Positions 42,850 to 54,088 of a DNA stretch of 64,000 nt are shown here, piece by piece. Positions within the stretch are counted from its first letter, which is position 1. Every line of letters starts with the position of its first letter. Below the pieces are notes generated by a model. That model did no database searches and was not told the origin of the DNA. It saw only the letters and a list, made by a program, of their open reading frames with translations. The stretch lies in NCBI RefSeq assembly GCF_000423725.1, contig NZ_KE384084.1, positions 632,222 to 696,221 on the forward strand. The letters are read 5' to 3'. The position numbers were made by a program, and so were the translations under genes. This DNA is from Streptococcus devriesei DSM 19639. Its GTDB lineage: Bacteria; Bacillota; Bacilli; Lactobacillales; Streptococcaceae.

Positions 42850-44202
42850 TTAGATCCCTTGTTCTTCTTTAAGCAGTTTTCTGTCGTAATTTCTAATAAA
42901 TGGATAGTAGACAAGAAAAGCAGCTACAGCGCAAACTAGGGCTAAAATGATAGCTTTCCAGTCTCCCGTTCCTGTAAAGGCACCGATTCCTACCGGAGTT
43001 GGCCAAGCAACTTGAGCAAATACCGCCTTAATCAAATCTAATTTCATGGCAAAGTAATAAAGAGTAGCAGAGGTCATAGGGGCTAAAATAAACGGAATAA
43101 TCAAAGATGGATTATAGATAATTGGAATCCCGAAAATAAGCGGCTCATTGATATTGAAAATAGCTGGGACAACTGAAGCTTTACCAATAGCACTTAATTG
43201 TTCTGATTTGGCACGGGTTGCCAGCCAAATACATAATCCTAGAGTCGCACCGGATCCGCCGGCGATAACAAACATATTAGACCACTCACCGGCAACAATA
43301 TAGTGAGCTCCTTTAGCATTAGCTGCCATATTGGCAAGAGCAATCGGGTTAACAAATGGCGCAAAGATAGTATTGGCGCCGTGAATACCAACACTCCACA
43401 AGGCTTGTGTTAAGAGATAAATAATCATAATGCCTAACCAAGTATCGGTTAAGTTTCTGACAAAGCCAAATGGTGCCGCAATAACTTGGAAAATGTCTGT
43501 TCCTAATACAATAAAAATACCGTTTATGAATAAGACAACAAATGCAATCACAAATCCAGGTATCAAGGCGGTAAAACCGCGGGCTACTCCTTCTGGCACA
43601 GCTTCCGGCATTTTAATAACCCAATTATGTTTCACACACATTCTGTAAAGCATAACAGACAAAATGGCCATAATGATAGCTGTAAAAATCCCTGACGTTC
43701 CAAAGCGTGTAATAGCGCCATCAGCAATTGCCCAGCCATCTGATACTACCTTACCTTCTTTTAGGTTAAGAATCGCTGACATGGAGCCGCCTTTAAAAAT
43801 AATTTGCGGAACAGTCATCAGAAAGGCAAAGAGTGAAAGCATTGCACCATTTAAAGGGTTAAGATTTAAATCTTCTTCATCAGCATATATTTTAGTTAAC
43901 TCATAACCCATAGTTAAAACAAAATAAAGTGATAAAGACCCCATAGTAACATAATAAGCAAGCATATAAAGACTTGAAAACTTATAAAATGATGCTTCAT
44001 AAATATCTCTTATAACCGGCCAAAAACTAAATGAATCTGGTAAAACATTAAACACCAAAAACATTGATCCAACGATTGTAAAAGGTACGGAAGCAACACC
44101 CGCTGCCGTAATGGCTCGGACAACTTTATACTGCGCAATGACACTCATTGGCCCCATAAGATACTTGTCCAAAAAACCAAACAGTCCTTTTTGTTCATCC
44201 AT
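42850..44202 (-). CDS. celD: PTS EIIC, cellobiose/lactose type
   Basis: The 450-residue membrane permease transports and phosphorylates cellobiose together with CelB and CelC. About ten helices; family features are GVASVPFTIVGSMFLVF, HGANTIFAPFVNPIALAN and PAIFNINEPLIFGIPIIYNP (the conserved NEP substrate motif). I start at ATG 44202 after GGAGGAAAAATTT; the ATG five codons earlier lies in that ribosome site. Last gene of the cel operon. Confidence 0.95.
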   Translation of the reverse strand: MDEQKGLFGFLDKYLMGPMSVIAQYKVVRAITAAGVASVPFTIVGSMFLVFNVLPDSFSFWPVIRDIYEASFYKFSSLYMLAYYVTMGSLSLYFVLTMGYELTKIYADEEDLNLNPLNGAMLSLFAFLMTVPQIIFKGGSMSAILNLKEGKVVSDGWAIADGAITRFGTSGIFTAIIMAILSVMLYRMCVKHNWVIKMPEAVPEGVARGFTALIPGFVIAFVVLFINGIFIVLGTDIFQVIAAPFGFVRNLTDTWLGIMIIYLLTQALWSVGIHGANTIFAPFVNPIALANMAANAKGAHYIVAGEWSNMFVIAGGSGATLGLCIWLATRAKSEQLSAIGKASVVPAIFNINEPLIFGIPIIYNPSLIIPFILAPMTSATLYYFAMKLDLIKAVFAQVAWPTPVGIGAFTGTGDWKAIILALVCAVAAFLVYYPFIRNYDRKLLKEEQGI

Positions 44203-44216
44203 AAATTTTTCCTCCA

Positions 44217-44735
44217 TTAAATATACTTTTCAATATGGTTATGAAAACGATGATAAAATTTGTCTTCATTGTTCTTGATTTGTCTGATACGTTTGAGATT
44301 ATACCAGCAGATAACTAAACCAAGAAATTGCAGCAGGGCAAAAAATATATGAGCCGGCATCGTATCTGAAAAGAAAGGAACAGCTATTGGCAGCTGCCGA
44401 GGAATCATAGTGGCAGCCAACAGCAACAGCTCTACGATGACCTGCATTTTTAATGCTCGCTCAGTATGTTTAAGATAAACCTCCTTAGCTCCATAAAGTT
44501 TAAACTGCTCGGCACAGGCTGCAATAATTAAAAACAGCAGAATCACTGGTAAAATGAGATAAACGCTTGGCCTGTAAACCAAAGAAAGTATCCAATAAAG
44601 ATTCACAAAGAAAAATAAGGCCAAACTGTATCTAAACAGCAAATAGCGTGAAAACAGATTATTTTTTAACGTCATCGTTTTTTTCAGCTGCTGATTTTCC
44701 GCCTTTTTTGAATCTCTGTTTAATTGATGAGACAT
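44217..44735 (-). CDS. Unknown four-helix membrane protein in the cel operon
   Basis: A 172-residue protein. The N-terminus is hydrophilic and basic (about 27 residues), then four hydrophobic segments in two pairs (residues about 33-75 and 100-150), and a basic tail. No family assigned. It sits between celC and celD with tight spacing (15 bp from celD), the same position as an unknown gene in my recollection of the S. mutans cel locus. AGAAAGGAG precedes the ATG. It may assist the permease, but there is no direct evidence. Confidence 0.75.
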   Translation of the reverse strand: MSHQLNRDSKKAENQQLKKTMTLKNNLFSRYLLFRYSLALFFFVNLYWILSLVYRPSVYLILPVILLFLIIAACAEQFKLYGAKEVYLKHTERALKMQVIVELLLLAATMIPRQLPIAVPFFSDTMPAHIFFALLQFLGLVICWYNLKRIRQIKNNEDKFYHRFHNHIEKYI

Positions 44736-44747
44736 CCCTGCTCCTTT

Positions 44748-45062
44748 CTAATTTACTTTTTTATACAACTCCATCATTTCAAGGGCGACTTCTCTTAAGG
44801 TCATGGTTGTCATGAGATGATCCTGTGCGTGAACCATGATAATTTCAATTTTAATCTCAACGCCGCTGGCATATTTCTGTAAAAGTTCGGTCTGCGCCTG
44901 ATGAGCTTTAAGCATTTCACCATTTGCGTCTTCAAGCTTTTGCTCAGCTAGTTCGTAACTGCCTGTACGCATGGCATCAAAAGCCTCATGAACAAGTGTT
45001 CTGGCATTTCCGCTGTTTAAAATAATTTCAAAGGCCGCAACCTGTAATTCTTCTGTATCCAT
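44748..45062 (-). CDS. celC: PTS EIIA, cellobiose/lactose type
   Basis: A 104-residue helical phosphocarrier of the lactose/cellobiose family. The phospho-histidine lies in IIMVHAQDHLMTTMTL near residue 82, and EIILNSGNARTLVHEAFDAM is conserved at the N-terminus. I start at ATG 45062, preceded by GGTAGGAATTTT; the frame's 23-codon extension lies within celR. It passes phosphate from HPr to CelB. Confidence 0.94.
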   Translation of the reverse strand: MDTEELQVAAFEIILNSGNARTLVHEAFDAMRTGSYELAEQKLEDANGEMLKAHQAQTELLQKYASGVEIKIEIIMVHAQDHLMTTMTLREVALEMMELYKKVN

Positions 45063-45069
45063 AAAATTC

Positions 45070-47049
45070 CTACCCTTCCTTATTGTCAGATAAAAAAACC
45101 TGCCTAAACGCTGTGAACGAGTCACTTGCACTCAGCTTCTCCTGCAGCTTGGGCTGATCTGTTAAATCAACAATCCTATTTGTAATAGCAGCCAGTCCCT
45201 CATTTTCATAGATAGACGGCGACACCAAAAAAACTAATTGAACCTTGCTAAAATGCCTATCCCAGTCAATTCCATGCTTGATAACAGCCACTGCAATTTT
45301 ATGCCGCTTATCAATCGCCTTGATAGGATGGGGCACCGCAATGACATCGTTGAAAGCTACAGTGCTCATTTCTTCACGGCGATGCACTAAATCAAGCATT
45401 GATTTGGCGTAGCAGGCATCTTGCTTATCGTTGAGAGAGTTCACCATCGATATCAAGAGTTCTTCCTTGTCAGCACTGTCAAAAATCTGAAAATAGCGCT
45501 CTGAAAAATAGTCATCGAAAACCTGCTCTAAGATAAGGTCATCTTTAGGTTTTTCTATTTTTTTAGAAGACGGCTGAAGTGTCAGTATTTTTTCCTTAAT
45601 CTGAGCAACTTCGTCCTCTTTTAAGAAGACACTGACGGTCAGGACAGGAACACTAAAAACTAAATGCGACAAATCAATGGAAGAAATGATGAGATCAATT
45701 CCCTGCAGCCTATCATCGCTGATATCGTAATAGCCGATAACATCTGCAATGTTAATAAAAGGGCTCAGTTCATTCTTAAGGCGGTTGTTCAGCATTTGAG
45801 CACTGCCGTAGCCAGTTGCACAGATGACCAAAACATTTAATTTATTTTCTTCGCGCTGCCGCTCCAAAGATGCCATCAAATGGAGGGTAATATAGGCGAT
45901 TTCATCATCAGATAAACGGTAATCTGCAAAAGTCGCTAAATCGTCCAGCAGTTTTTGAGTCAAGTGAAAGGCATCACTGTACTGCCCCTTGATTTCTGCC
46001 AGCAGCGGATTGTCCAAATGAACATCAATGGCCAAACGCTCTGCCAATACTTCCAAGTGAACCAGTAAGCCCTCGATCAAAGTAAAATCATCTGCAAAAT
46101 GATAACCGTAGAGCCCGTCAATTTTTTTAAGAGCCTCAGTCAGATCATGACGTAAAAGCATATTGCTGTCCTTAGATTCTAAGGACTGCCCGTCATTTTT
46201 TTGCGTAATCAGATGCAGCGCGATGTAGTTTACCTCTTCCCTTGGAAAATTCAGCTCCATGCGGTTTTGAATTCTCTTTAGGATGCGCCCGGCAACCCTA
46301 ATTTCCTTATGAAATTTCTCATCATCAATGGCAATGGGCGAAAGATCAAAGCCGTCCTTAACCCGCTTAATGGCAAGGGCAATGTGAACAACCAGATTTT
46401 GAATCATAAAATCTGACAGCTTTAAATTGTCACTGCGGCATTCATCGAGCACGATGATGGTCAGCTCTTCAAAGCTGATGGGAAGATTAAAGAATTCATC
46501 TCCTACATACTGGTGCAGATTTTTAAGGAAGTGACCGCTGAAAAAGTAATCCATAATGAACCGCCTTTTATCGTGCTCACTTCCTTTGACAAAAACGCCT
46601 TTATTAGCTCTGCTTTCAATAGTTAAATCATATTTCAGCAGTTCTTTTCTGATTTTTTTGAAATCTGAAGACAAGGTGGATCGGCTGACATAGAGCTGAT
46701 CCATCAGGTCATCAAAGAAAATCTTATCTTGTTCAAAAATAAGTTTATTTAAAATGTAGTTATGCCTATCAGTGATGTCAATCGTTTCTCTCGTCTGATC
46801 CAAATGATTTTCCGAGAGAAAAGACAGATGCTTTTGCTCGTCAATGACCTGCATCTGATAGCCATAGCCCTGCTTAGCAATGATCTTAATACCGGTATCC
46901 TGCGGCGAATAAGTCATAAGAGACTTAATATAGGTTCGGGCTGTTCGATCTGAACAGGATAAATGCTCTGCCAATTCTTTACTCGTCACAAATCGGTCTC
47001 GGTGCTGAGATAAGTAATTGACAATCGCCTTTTCCTTTTGACCTAGCAT
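45070..47049 (-). CDS. celR: CelR, PRD-type activator of the cellobiose operon
   Basis: The 659-residue regulator has an N-terminal HTH (LSQHRDRFVTSKELAEHLSCSDRTARTYI), a second HTH (ISTLSS-type segment near 115), two PRDs (about 170-400), an EIIB-like domain with cysteine (LNVLVICATGYGSAQML) and a C-terminal EIIA-like domain (FNDVIAVPHPIKAID with the phospho-histidine). Phosphorylation by PTS proteins tunes activity. Candidate operators of the CelR type lie upstream of celB (47487-47506) and celA (49501-49521). Confidence 0.93.
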   Translation of the reverse strand: MLGQKEKAIVNYLSQHRDRFVTSKELAEHLSCSDRTARTYIKSLMTYSPQDTGIKIIAKQGYGYQMQVIDEQKHLSFLSENHLDQTRETIDITDRHNYILNKLIFEQDKIFFDDLMDQLYVSRSTLSSDFKKIRKELLKYDLTIESRANKGVFVKGSEHDKRRFIMDYFFSGHFLKNLHQYVGDEFFNLPISFEELTIIVLDECRSDNLKLSDFMIQNLVVHIALAIKRVKDGFDLSPIAIDDEKFHKEIRVAGRILKRIQNRMELNFPREEVNYIALHLITQKNDGQSLESKDSNMLLRHDLTEALKKIDGLYGYHFADDFTLIEGLLVHLEVLAERLAIDVHLDNPLLAEIKGQYSDAFHLTQKLLDDLATFADYRLSDDEIAYITLHLMASLERQREENKLNVLVICATGYGSAQMLNNRLKNELSPFINIADVIGYYDISDDRLQGIDLIISSIDLSHLVFSVPVLTVSVFLKEDEVAQIKEKILTLQPSSKKIEKPKDDLILEQVFDDYFSERYFQIFDSADKEELLISMVNSLNDKQDACYAKSMLDLVHRREEMSTVAFNDVIAVPHPIKAIDKRHKIAVAVIKHGIDWDRHFSKVQLVFLVSPSIYENEGLAAITNRIVDLTDQPKLQEKLSASDSFTAFRQVFLSDNKEG

Positions 47050-47096
47050 AATTACCCTCCTTATTCTGCTCTAGGAATAACTATACGGCCGCCTTT

Positions 47097-47414
47097 TCAG
47101 AGATTGTCTTTAACCAGCTGTGCCATTTTTTCAATTCCCATTGGGATTGGAATATAAGCTTGCGGCGGAATTTGCACAATCGGTTTATTTTTCTTAGCAG
47201 CCGCGTCTGCCAGCTGTTTGAAGTTCATTTTGGTTTGAGGACTGACAAGATAAAGATCGTATTTATCTGCCTCAATACGTTTTTGTCCTTCCGGAACTCC
47301 TACTGCATCCATTTCAATATCTTCACCCTGTTCTTGAAGAAGGGTCATTGTTTTTTTAGCAATCATCGAAGATGACATGCCTCCTGCACAGATAATTAAA
47401 GCTTGTTTTGCCAT
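47097..47414 (-). CDS. celB: PTS EIIB, cellobiose type
   Basis: A 105-residue phosphocarrier with the phospho-cysteine in LIICAGGMSSSMIAKKTM (residue 9). I start at ATG 47414 after GGAGGAAACCATT. It is the first gene of the celB-celR-celC-unknown-celD transcript. The promoter region has a perfect cre match and a CelR-like palindrome. Confidence 0.94.
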   Translation of the reverse strand: MAKQALIICAGGMSSSMIAKKTMTLLQEQGEDIEMDAVGVPEGQKRIEADKYDLYLVSPQTKMNFKQLADAAAKKNKPIVQIPPQAYIPIPMGIEKMAQLVKDNL

Positions 47415-47448
47415 AATGGTTTCCTCCAAATATTTTTTAGCTAACTCT

Positions 47449-47506
47449 ATTATATTTGTATTCGCTTACATTATCCATAGATAATATTTCCGTATCATTA
47501 CGGAAA
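47449..47506 (-). promoter_or_regulatory. celB promoter: cre and CelR-type operator
   Basis: -10 TATAAT (47449-47454, minus strand) preceded by ATGTAAGCGAATACA (47457-47471), a perfect match to the cre consensus WTGNAANCGNWNNCW. Upstream lies TTTCCGTA-N4-TACGGAAA (47487-47506), a perfect palindrome that fits the CelR consensus recalled for pneumococcus. A further half-site TTTCCGTA is at 47530-47537. This predicts activation by CelR and repression by CcpA. Confidence 0.8.
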
Positions 47507-47994
47507 CGACTGCACCAAGTCATAATATTTTTCCGTAATGGCCTGAAAATAGGCAAAAAGACCGGCTCAGGTTGTAGACAAACTTCCAAAACTAAATTCT
47601 CTCTAAAATTTTATCATAGAATAGTATCACTTTTCATTTTTATAAGGTGATACAAACATGAGCGAAGCCTAACCCGATACTTTCCGACGTAGCAAAAGAG
47701 GCAGAAATATTGAATTTCTGCCTCTCGGAGATTTTGAGACCTAGGCTCAAAATCTAGATATGGAATTCCGAAGGAAGTCGCTATGACGATTGCCATTAGA
47801 AATCGAAACTATTTCTAATGGTAATCTAATGCAAAACCTAGTCAAGAGCTATAGCCTTGGCGTTTGGTTTTGCCGTCCGCATCACCTAAGGAAAGTATCA
47901 TAACAAAATATTATTTTTTGAGAAAATAGACTTTTTCTTCAGTCTAGCCGGGCATTTAAGCCCGGCTTTCTGACTTCTTAAGATAATTCAGATA
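47507..47994. other. Intergenic region celA-celB
   Basis: No gene. It contains copy B of the dispersed repeat and a GCCGGGC-TTAAAT-GCCCGGC hairpin (about 47948-47967), probably ending the celA transcript. Confidence 0.5.
47700..47900 (-). repeat. Dispersed intergenic repeat, copy B
   Basis: On the minus strand it reads TTTCCTTAGGTGATGCGG ... GCGACTTCCTTCGGAATTCC then a TTTTGAG/CTCAAAA hairpin, sharing these blocks with copy A (26205-26345). It also holds two long hairpins, CCATTAGAAAT...ATTTCTAATGG and GAGGCAGAAAT...ATTTCTGCCTC. The middle part is absent from copy A. Confidence 0.65.
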
Positions 47995-49449
<1,455 letters not shown>

Positions 49450-49462
49450 TTATTTTATTTCT

Positions 49463-49523
49463 ATTTTAGCAAAGGCTTTCAACATTCACCATAGAAAAAA
49501 TTTCCTTAAAGACTAAGGAAATT
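49463..49523 (-). promoter_or_regulatory. celA promoter: cre-like site and CelR-type operator
   Basis: TAAAAT -10 (49463-49468, minus strand). TTGAAAGCCTTTGCT (49468-49482) differs from the cre consensus by one base at the central CG. TTTCCTTA-N5-TAAGGAAA (49501-49521) is an inverted repeat of the CelR type. Layout mirrors the celB promoter. Confidence 0.7.
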
Positions 49524-49724
49524 GTCATCTTAGAGCAAGGAGCGGTCTTCTTAATTGAAGTATATCGTTTACTGCTGATGGCTGCAAAAACTGCTATCTT
49601 TGAAAAACCTGCTTTTTCTGTACAATCTGCTTTGCTTCGATTTGCAGCTGCACCCAAGGATATTTGAAATCGGCACCTATAAAAATTGTTATGGTCTCTT
49701 TCCCCCTATTTTCATAAATTATGG

Positions 49725-49750
49725 TATGATAAATTTATCAAACGAAGGAG
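49725..49750 (+). promoter_or_regulatory. Nitroreductase gene promoter and ribosome site
   Basis: TGG-TATGAT (extended -10 at 49722-49730) and GAAGGAG (49744-49750), 8 bp before ATG 49759. This supports the short start of the nitroreductase gene. Confidence 0.5.
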
Positions 49751-49758
49751 AATTGACT

Positions 49759-50424
49759 ATGACTAAAGAAGACATTAAAAAACAAGTCCGTCAAGCTTTT
49801 GATCACCGTGTTGCCGTGCGTGTTTACAATGACCAAAAGATCCCCAAAGAAGATATGGAATTTATCCTTGACACTGCCTGGCTCAGTCCGTCTTCCATCG
49901 GCCTTGAACCTTGGCGTTTTATCGTTTTAGAAGACCCAGCCATCAAGGAGCAGCTCAAAGAGATTGCTTGGGGAGCCAAGTATCAGCTGGAAACGGCCAG
50001 CCATTTTGTACTGTCCATAGCCAGCAAAGATGTCCGCTATGATTCGGAAAATATCCGTCAAAGTCTGATTCGCCGCGGGATAAAGGAAGGTGAAGGCCTG
50101 GATGCCCGTCTCAAACTTTACCAATCTTTTCAGGAAAACGATTTAAAATTAGACAGTGAGCGTGCCTTGTTTGACTGGGCTGCCAAACAAACTTACATTG
50201 CCATGGGCAATATGATGACAGCTGCCAGCATGATTGGTATTGACTCTTGTCCGATTGAAGGCTTTGATTACGACAAGGCCAATCACATCTTAAGTCAAGC
50301 CGGGCTGATTGACCCTCAAACCGAAGGCATCGCCAATATGATTTCCTTTGGCTACCGCCTGCGGGATCCTAAACATCCGCGCAGCCGTAAACCGCGTGAA
50401 GAAGTCATTACCTGGCCTAAATAA
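49759..50424 (+). CDS. NAD(P)H-dependent nitroreductase / flavin oxidoreductase
   Basis: A 221-residue FMN-dependent nitroreductase-family protein. FMN phosphate-binding start HRVAVRVYNDQKIP, LSPSSIGLEPWRFIVL (substrate loop), and C-terminal MISFGYRLRDPKHPRSRKPREEV (FMN contact). I use ATG 49759, preceded by GAAGGAG; a longer frame to 49600 runs through the promoter. It is followed by glyoxalase I 70 bp later, a probable operon for electrophile detoxification. Confidence 0.9.
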   Translation: MTKEDIKKQVRQAFDHRVAVRVYNDQKIPKEDMEFILDTAWLSPSSIGLEPWRFIVLEDPAIKEQLKEIAWGAKYQLETASHFVLSIASKDVRYDSENIRQSLIRRGIKEGEGLDARLKLYQSFQENDLKLDSERALFDWAAKQTYIAMGNMMTAASMIGIDSCPIEGFDYDKANHILSQAGLIDPQTEGIANMISFGYRLRDPKHPRSRKPREEVITWPK

Positions 50425-50494
50425 CTGCCGGTTTAAGAGCGTGTCAGCCTAGATGTGCTGATGTTATCTTTACTCACAAAGAAAGGAACTATCT

Positions 50495-50884
50495 ATGAAA
50501 TTTTTACATACTTGCGTCCGCGTTAAAGACCTGGACGCTTCTCTGGCATTCTATCAAGAAGCTTTAGGGTTTAAGGAAGTGCGCCGCCGTGATTTTCCTG
50601 ACCATAAATTTACCATTGTCTACCTGCAATTAGCAGACGATCCCGATTATGAACTGGAATTGACCTACAATTACGATCACGAGGCTTATGACCTCGGTAA
50701 CGGCTACGGTCACATTGCCGTTGGTGTTGATGACCTGGAAGGCAGCCATAAAGCTCACCAAGATGCCGGTTATACAATCACCGACCTCTCAGGCCTTCCC
50801 GGAAGACCAAAGATGTACTATTTTATCACAGACCCAGATGGTTACAAGATTGAAATTATCGATTTAAAAAAATTTAACGCTTAA
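50495..50884 (+). CDS. gloA: Lactoylglutathione lyase (glyoxalase I)
   Basis: A 129-residue glyoxalase fold protein. It has metal-ligand positions His5 (FLHTCVRV), Glu near 56 (LELTYNYD), His near 74 (YGHIAVGV) and Glu near 122 (YKIEIID). It converts methylglyoxal-thiol adducts to lactoyl derivatives, part of acid and methylglyoxal tolerance in oral streptococci. AAAGGAACTATCT precedes the ATG. It ends at a bidirectional terminator. Confidence 0.93.
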   Translation: MKFLHTCVRVKDLDASLAFYQEALGFKEVRRRDFPDHKFTIVYLQLADDPDYELELTYNYDHEAYDLGNGYGHIAVGVDDLEGSHKAHQDAGYTITDLSGLPGRPKMYYFITDPDGYKIEIIDLKKFNA

Positions 50885-50892
50885 GGGCGAAT

Positions 50893-50946
50893 AAAAAAAG
50901 CGGGAGACGTCTTTTCCTTTCAGAAATTGACTCTCTCGCTTTTTAA
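50893..50946. terminator. Bidirectional terminator, gloA / smpB
   Basis: AAAAAGCGGGAGA / TCTCTCGCTTTTT arms with a long loop, between convergent genes. Confidence 0.8.
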
Positions 50947-50975
50947 TATAGAAACGGTGTTGATAACAAGATTTA

Positions 50976-51446
50976 CTAAGCTCGCATGTTGACATTCTTC
51001 ATGATACGCTTAATATTTCTTTCCTGCTCGCGGCGCTTGATGGACTCACGTTTGTCGTAATCATGTTTTCCTTTTGCCAAACCGAGCAAGACCTTAGCAA
51101 ACCCATTTTTCAGATAAACTTTAAGAGGCACCAGCGTCATGCCGCTTCCTTTCAGTTCATTTTCCAGTTTTGCAATCTCTTTCTTTTTAAGGAGGAGCTT
51201 GCGTGTCCGGTCAGGATCCTGATTCCAGATATTGCCCTGCTCATAAGGCGTAATATGCACATTGTTTAGCCAGGCTTCACCGTTTTTTATCTGAGCAAAA
51301 CCGTCCTTGAGCGTTATTCTGGCCGCACGAACACTTTTGATTTCCGTTCCCGTCAGTACAAGTCCGGCCTCGTAGGTTTCTAAAATATCATAGTCGTGTC
51401 TTGCCTTCTTATTTTGCGCGACGACGTTTCCCTGCTCCTTTGCCAT
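50976..51446 (-). CDS. smpB: SsrA-binding protein SmpB
   Basis: Binds tmRNA and delivers it to stalled ribosomes. The 156-residue protein has the OB-fold with [33 protein letters not shown] and [19 protein letters not shown], and a basic C-terminal tail ending VNMRA. Its first 38 bp overlap the 3' end of rnr in another frame, so translation is coupled. RNase R degrades trans-translated mRNAs, so the pairing is functional. Confidence 0.97.
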   Translation of the reverse strand: MAKEQGNVVAQNKKARHDYDILETYEAGLVLTGTEIKSVRAARITLKDGFAQIKNGEAWLNNVHITPYEQGNIWNQDPDRTRKLLLKKKEIAKLENELKGSGMTLVPLKVYLKNGFAKVLLGLAKGKHDYDKRESIKRREQERNIKRIMKNVNMRA

Positions 51447-53748
51447 GCTTGCCTCCTTTCTTCACTGCCTCCTTGTAAAAAGGCTTTTTCTTTGATTTCT
51501 TTTGTGAAACAGCTGATTTTCTGCTGCGCTTGCCTGTTTTAGAACTGCTGTCGCCACTCGTATATGAAGAACGCTTTTTAGCTTTTTTAGAGCCGGACAG
51601 CTTCTCAATAGTATCCTGGCTGCTTGGCAGATATTCAAAGTCTATATCTCCCGTTGCCTTGTCCGCCTTAGTCAATTTGACCTTTATTTTCTGGCCGACA
51701 CGGAAAACCGTACCGGATTTTTCCCCTTGAAGGCTGAGGCTGCGTTCATTAAAATGATAGAATTCCGGCAGAGTTGTCACATGAATCAGGCCTTCGATGG
51801 TATTTGGCAGCTCAACAAAAAGCCCAAATTTGACAACACTGGATATGACACCTTCAAATTCTTCACCGACATGGGCTTCCATGTATTCGGCTTTCTTCAT
51901 AGCCTCAACAAGACGTTCGGCATCAACAGCCCGACGTTCCAAACTGCTGCTTTGTGCCGCAATTTCAGGAATTCGTTCAGCAAAATGGTCTATTTTTTCA
52001 GCAGTTGGCTGACCATATTCACGCACCAAGCGATGAACCAAAAGGTCGGGATAACGGCGAATCGGACTGGTAAAATGGGTGTAAAACTCAGCGGCCAAGC
52101 CGTAATGACCGTGATTATGCTCTGAATACCGCGCCTGCTGCATAGATCTCAGCAGCATCATTGAGAGGACTTCACTGCCGGGCTGACCTTCCATTTTTTT
52201 CATAAAGGCCTGCAGAGCTGCTTGGCTGATATTATTGGCAGTGCCGCCGATGCTGATGCCAAAAATGCTGGCATGATCTATAAATTGCTGCATTTTTTCG
52301 GCCTTTGGTTCCTCATGAATCCGGTAAATAAAAGGCAGTTCTTTTTTAGCAAAATGCTCAGCCACACATTCATTGGCAGCCAGCATGAAAGATTCAATCA
52401 TGCGCTCAGCAATCCCGCGCCGGCGCAAGACGACTTCAAGAGGCACTCCCTTGTCATTGACCAAAATCTTAGCTTCTGAGGTATCAAAATTAAGCGCTCC
52501 GCGGTCTTCACGCATTTTCTCTAAAATCTTATGAAGAGCAACCATCTGGCGGATAGACGGGACAATCTTGTCATATTTCTTAATCAGAGCTTCGTCACCG
52601 GCAATAATCTGATTGACATCACTGTAAGTCATACGAAATGCCGTTTTGATAACCGTCTGAGTGATTTGATAACGGACAACACGACCTTGTTTATTAATTT
52701 CCATAATGGCCGACTGGGTCAGGCGGTCAAGATTAGGATTGAGCGAGCAGATTCCGTTTGACAGACGCTCAGGCAGCATAGGGACTACTCGGTCTGTTAC
52801 ATAGACACTGGTTTCTCTGGCCAAGGCTTCCCTATCGAGAGCGGAGCCTTCCTTAACATAATAAGAAACATCCGCAATATGCACGCCAAGCTCAAAATTG
52901 CCGTTGTCCAGCAGTTTGATATGAACCGCATCATCCAAGTCTTTAGCATCAGCCCCGTCAATGGTAAACGTAATTTCATCGCGCAGATCAAGACGGCCAA
53001 CGAAATCCTTGCTGCTGGGTGTTTCCGCGATGGCCTTGGCTTCTGCTAAAACAGCATCAGGAAATGCTGACACGATGTCCATAGACTCCAGAACTTCCAA
53101 GACATCTATGCCGACATCATCTTGATGCCCGACAATATCGCGGACACTGGCGACAAAATAATCATGACCCCGTGTTGGGTACTTATCAATAGCTACCTTG
53201 ATAATTTCAGTCCCGTCTAAAACAATGGGCTCTTTTTTGATGTAAATTTTTTGGCTGATTTTTTGATTTTTGCTTTTGATATAACCAGCATAAAGAGGCT
53301 TTTCATCATCTAAAATAAAACGGCCGACAACCGTTTTCAAACTGTGCTCAACAATATTAACCACACGCGCTTCCGCTGCTGTGCCCTTGAGACGGTTAGC
53401 TACCTTTTTAATGACTACCTCAACGGTATCACCATCAATCGCATAGCCTGTATCACTTCGGCCGACAAAGAGGTCTTCTTCTGCTTCATCAACACTGACA
53501 AAGCCAAAGCCTGCCTTGTTAGCCCGAAAAGTTCCCCTAACGGTAATCTGGTCTTTCTTTTCCGGTTTTTTTCGCAGTGAAATGGTTCCGTCTTTCTCAA
53601 AGCGCAGTTTGCCCTTGCTTTCAAGTCTGGAAATCTCTTTAATCAGCGAAGGGAAGTGTTTAGCACCAGCCATATTTAGGCTGCCAGCCAGATCATCAAC
53701 ACTTGATTTGCCCTTCTCCTGCAAATAATTAATAATTTTTTCTTTCAT
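51409..53748 (-). CDS. rnr: Ribonuclease R
   Basis: A 779-residue processive 3'-5' exoribonuclease. N-terminal HTH and cold-shock domains, RNB core with [24 protein letters not shown] (catalytic aspartates) and [22 protein letters not shown]-terminal S1 domain ([27 protein letters not shown]). The last about 70 residues are lysine/arginine/serine rich, typical of RNase R. First of the rnr-smpB pair; secG lies 56 bp upstream in the same direction. Confidence 0.96.
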   Translation of the reverse strand: MKEKIINYLQEKGKSSVDDLAGSLNMAGAKHFPSLIKEISRLESKGKLRFEKDGTISLRKKPEKKDQITVRGTFRANKAGFGFVSVDEAEEDLFVGRSDTGYAIDGDTVEVVIKKVANRLKGTAAEARVVNIVEHSLKTVVGRFILDDEKPLYAGYIKSKNQKISQKIYIKKEPIVLDGTEIIKVAIDKYPTRGHDYFVASVRDIVGHQDDVGIDVLEVLESMDIVSAFPDAVLAEAKAIAETPSSKDFVGRLDLRDEITFTIDGADAKDLDDAVHIKLLDNGNFELGVHIADVSYYVKEGSALDREALARETSVYVTDRVVPMLPERLSNGICSLNPNLDRLTQSAIMEINKQGRVVRYQITQTVIKTAFRMTYSDVNQIIAGDEALIKKYDKIVPSIRQMVALHKILEKMREDRGALNFDTSEAKILVNDKGVPLEVVLRRRGIAERMIESFMLAANECVAEHFAKKELPFIYRIHEEPKAEKMQQFIDHASIFGISIGGTANNISQAALQAFMKKMEGQPGSEVLSMMLLRSMQQARYSEHNHGHYGLAAEFYTHFTSPIRRYPDLLVHRLVREYGQPTAEKIDHFAERIPEIAAQSSSLERRAVDAERLVEAMKKAEYMEAHVGEEFEGVISSVVKFGLFVELPNTIEGLIHVTTLPEFYHFNERSLSLQGEKSGTVFRVGQKIKVKLTKADKATGDIDFEYLPSSQDTIEKLSGSKKAKKRSSYTSGDSSSKTGKRSRKSAVSQKKSKKKPFYKEAVKKGGKHGKGAGKRRRAK

Positions 53749-53803
53749 TTTCTTTCCTTGATAGTTTCAAAAAAAATAAGCCAGACTAGGTCAAGCTCAC
53801 TTT

Positions 53804-54040
53804 TTATTTACTTGATAAAATAGCAAGCGCCAAGGCAATTGCTAGCCAAAAGAAGACTAAAATCGCTGTAAAACGCTGCATAAAGGCTTCAAAGCCCCGA
53901 GCTTTCGTACGTTCAAACAAAGCTTCCGATCCGCTGTTATCAAAAACATTGCTGCTAGGGTTTTTTTGCGGCTGCATAAAAATCGCAATCACTAAAATAA
54001 GGGATAAAACCAGCAGTGCTGTTAATAAAAAGTTGTACAT
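53804..54040 (-). CDS. secG: Preprotein translocase subunit SecG
   Basis: A 78-residue protein with two membrane helices (about residues 3-22 and 54-75), joined by the conserved cytosolic loop MQPQKNPSSNVFDNSGSEALFERTKARGFE. It is an accessory subunit of SecYEG. The order rpmG-secG-rnr-smpB is the usual streptococcal one. GGAGGAAGTAAGTAC precedes the ATG. Confidence 0.93.
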   Translation of the reverse strand: MYNFLLTALLVLSLILVIAIFMQPQKNPSSNVFDNSGSEALFERTKARGFEAFMQRFTAILVFFWLAIALALAILSSK

Positions 54041-54088
54041 GTACTTACTTCCTCCACTGTCATCTTAGCCATTCTAACATATTTCCTT

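Noticed and set aside
42795..42850. A tRNA-like stretch (TGTTCGAATCTCCC resembling a T-arm) past the cel terminator
   Set aside because: No acceptor stem, D-arm or anticodon arm of tRNA size can be built around it.
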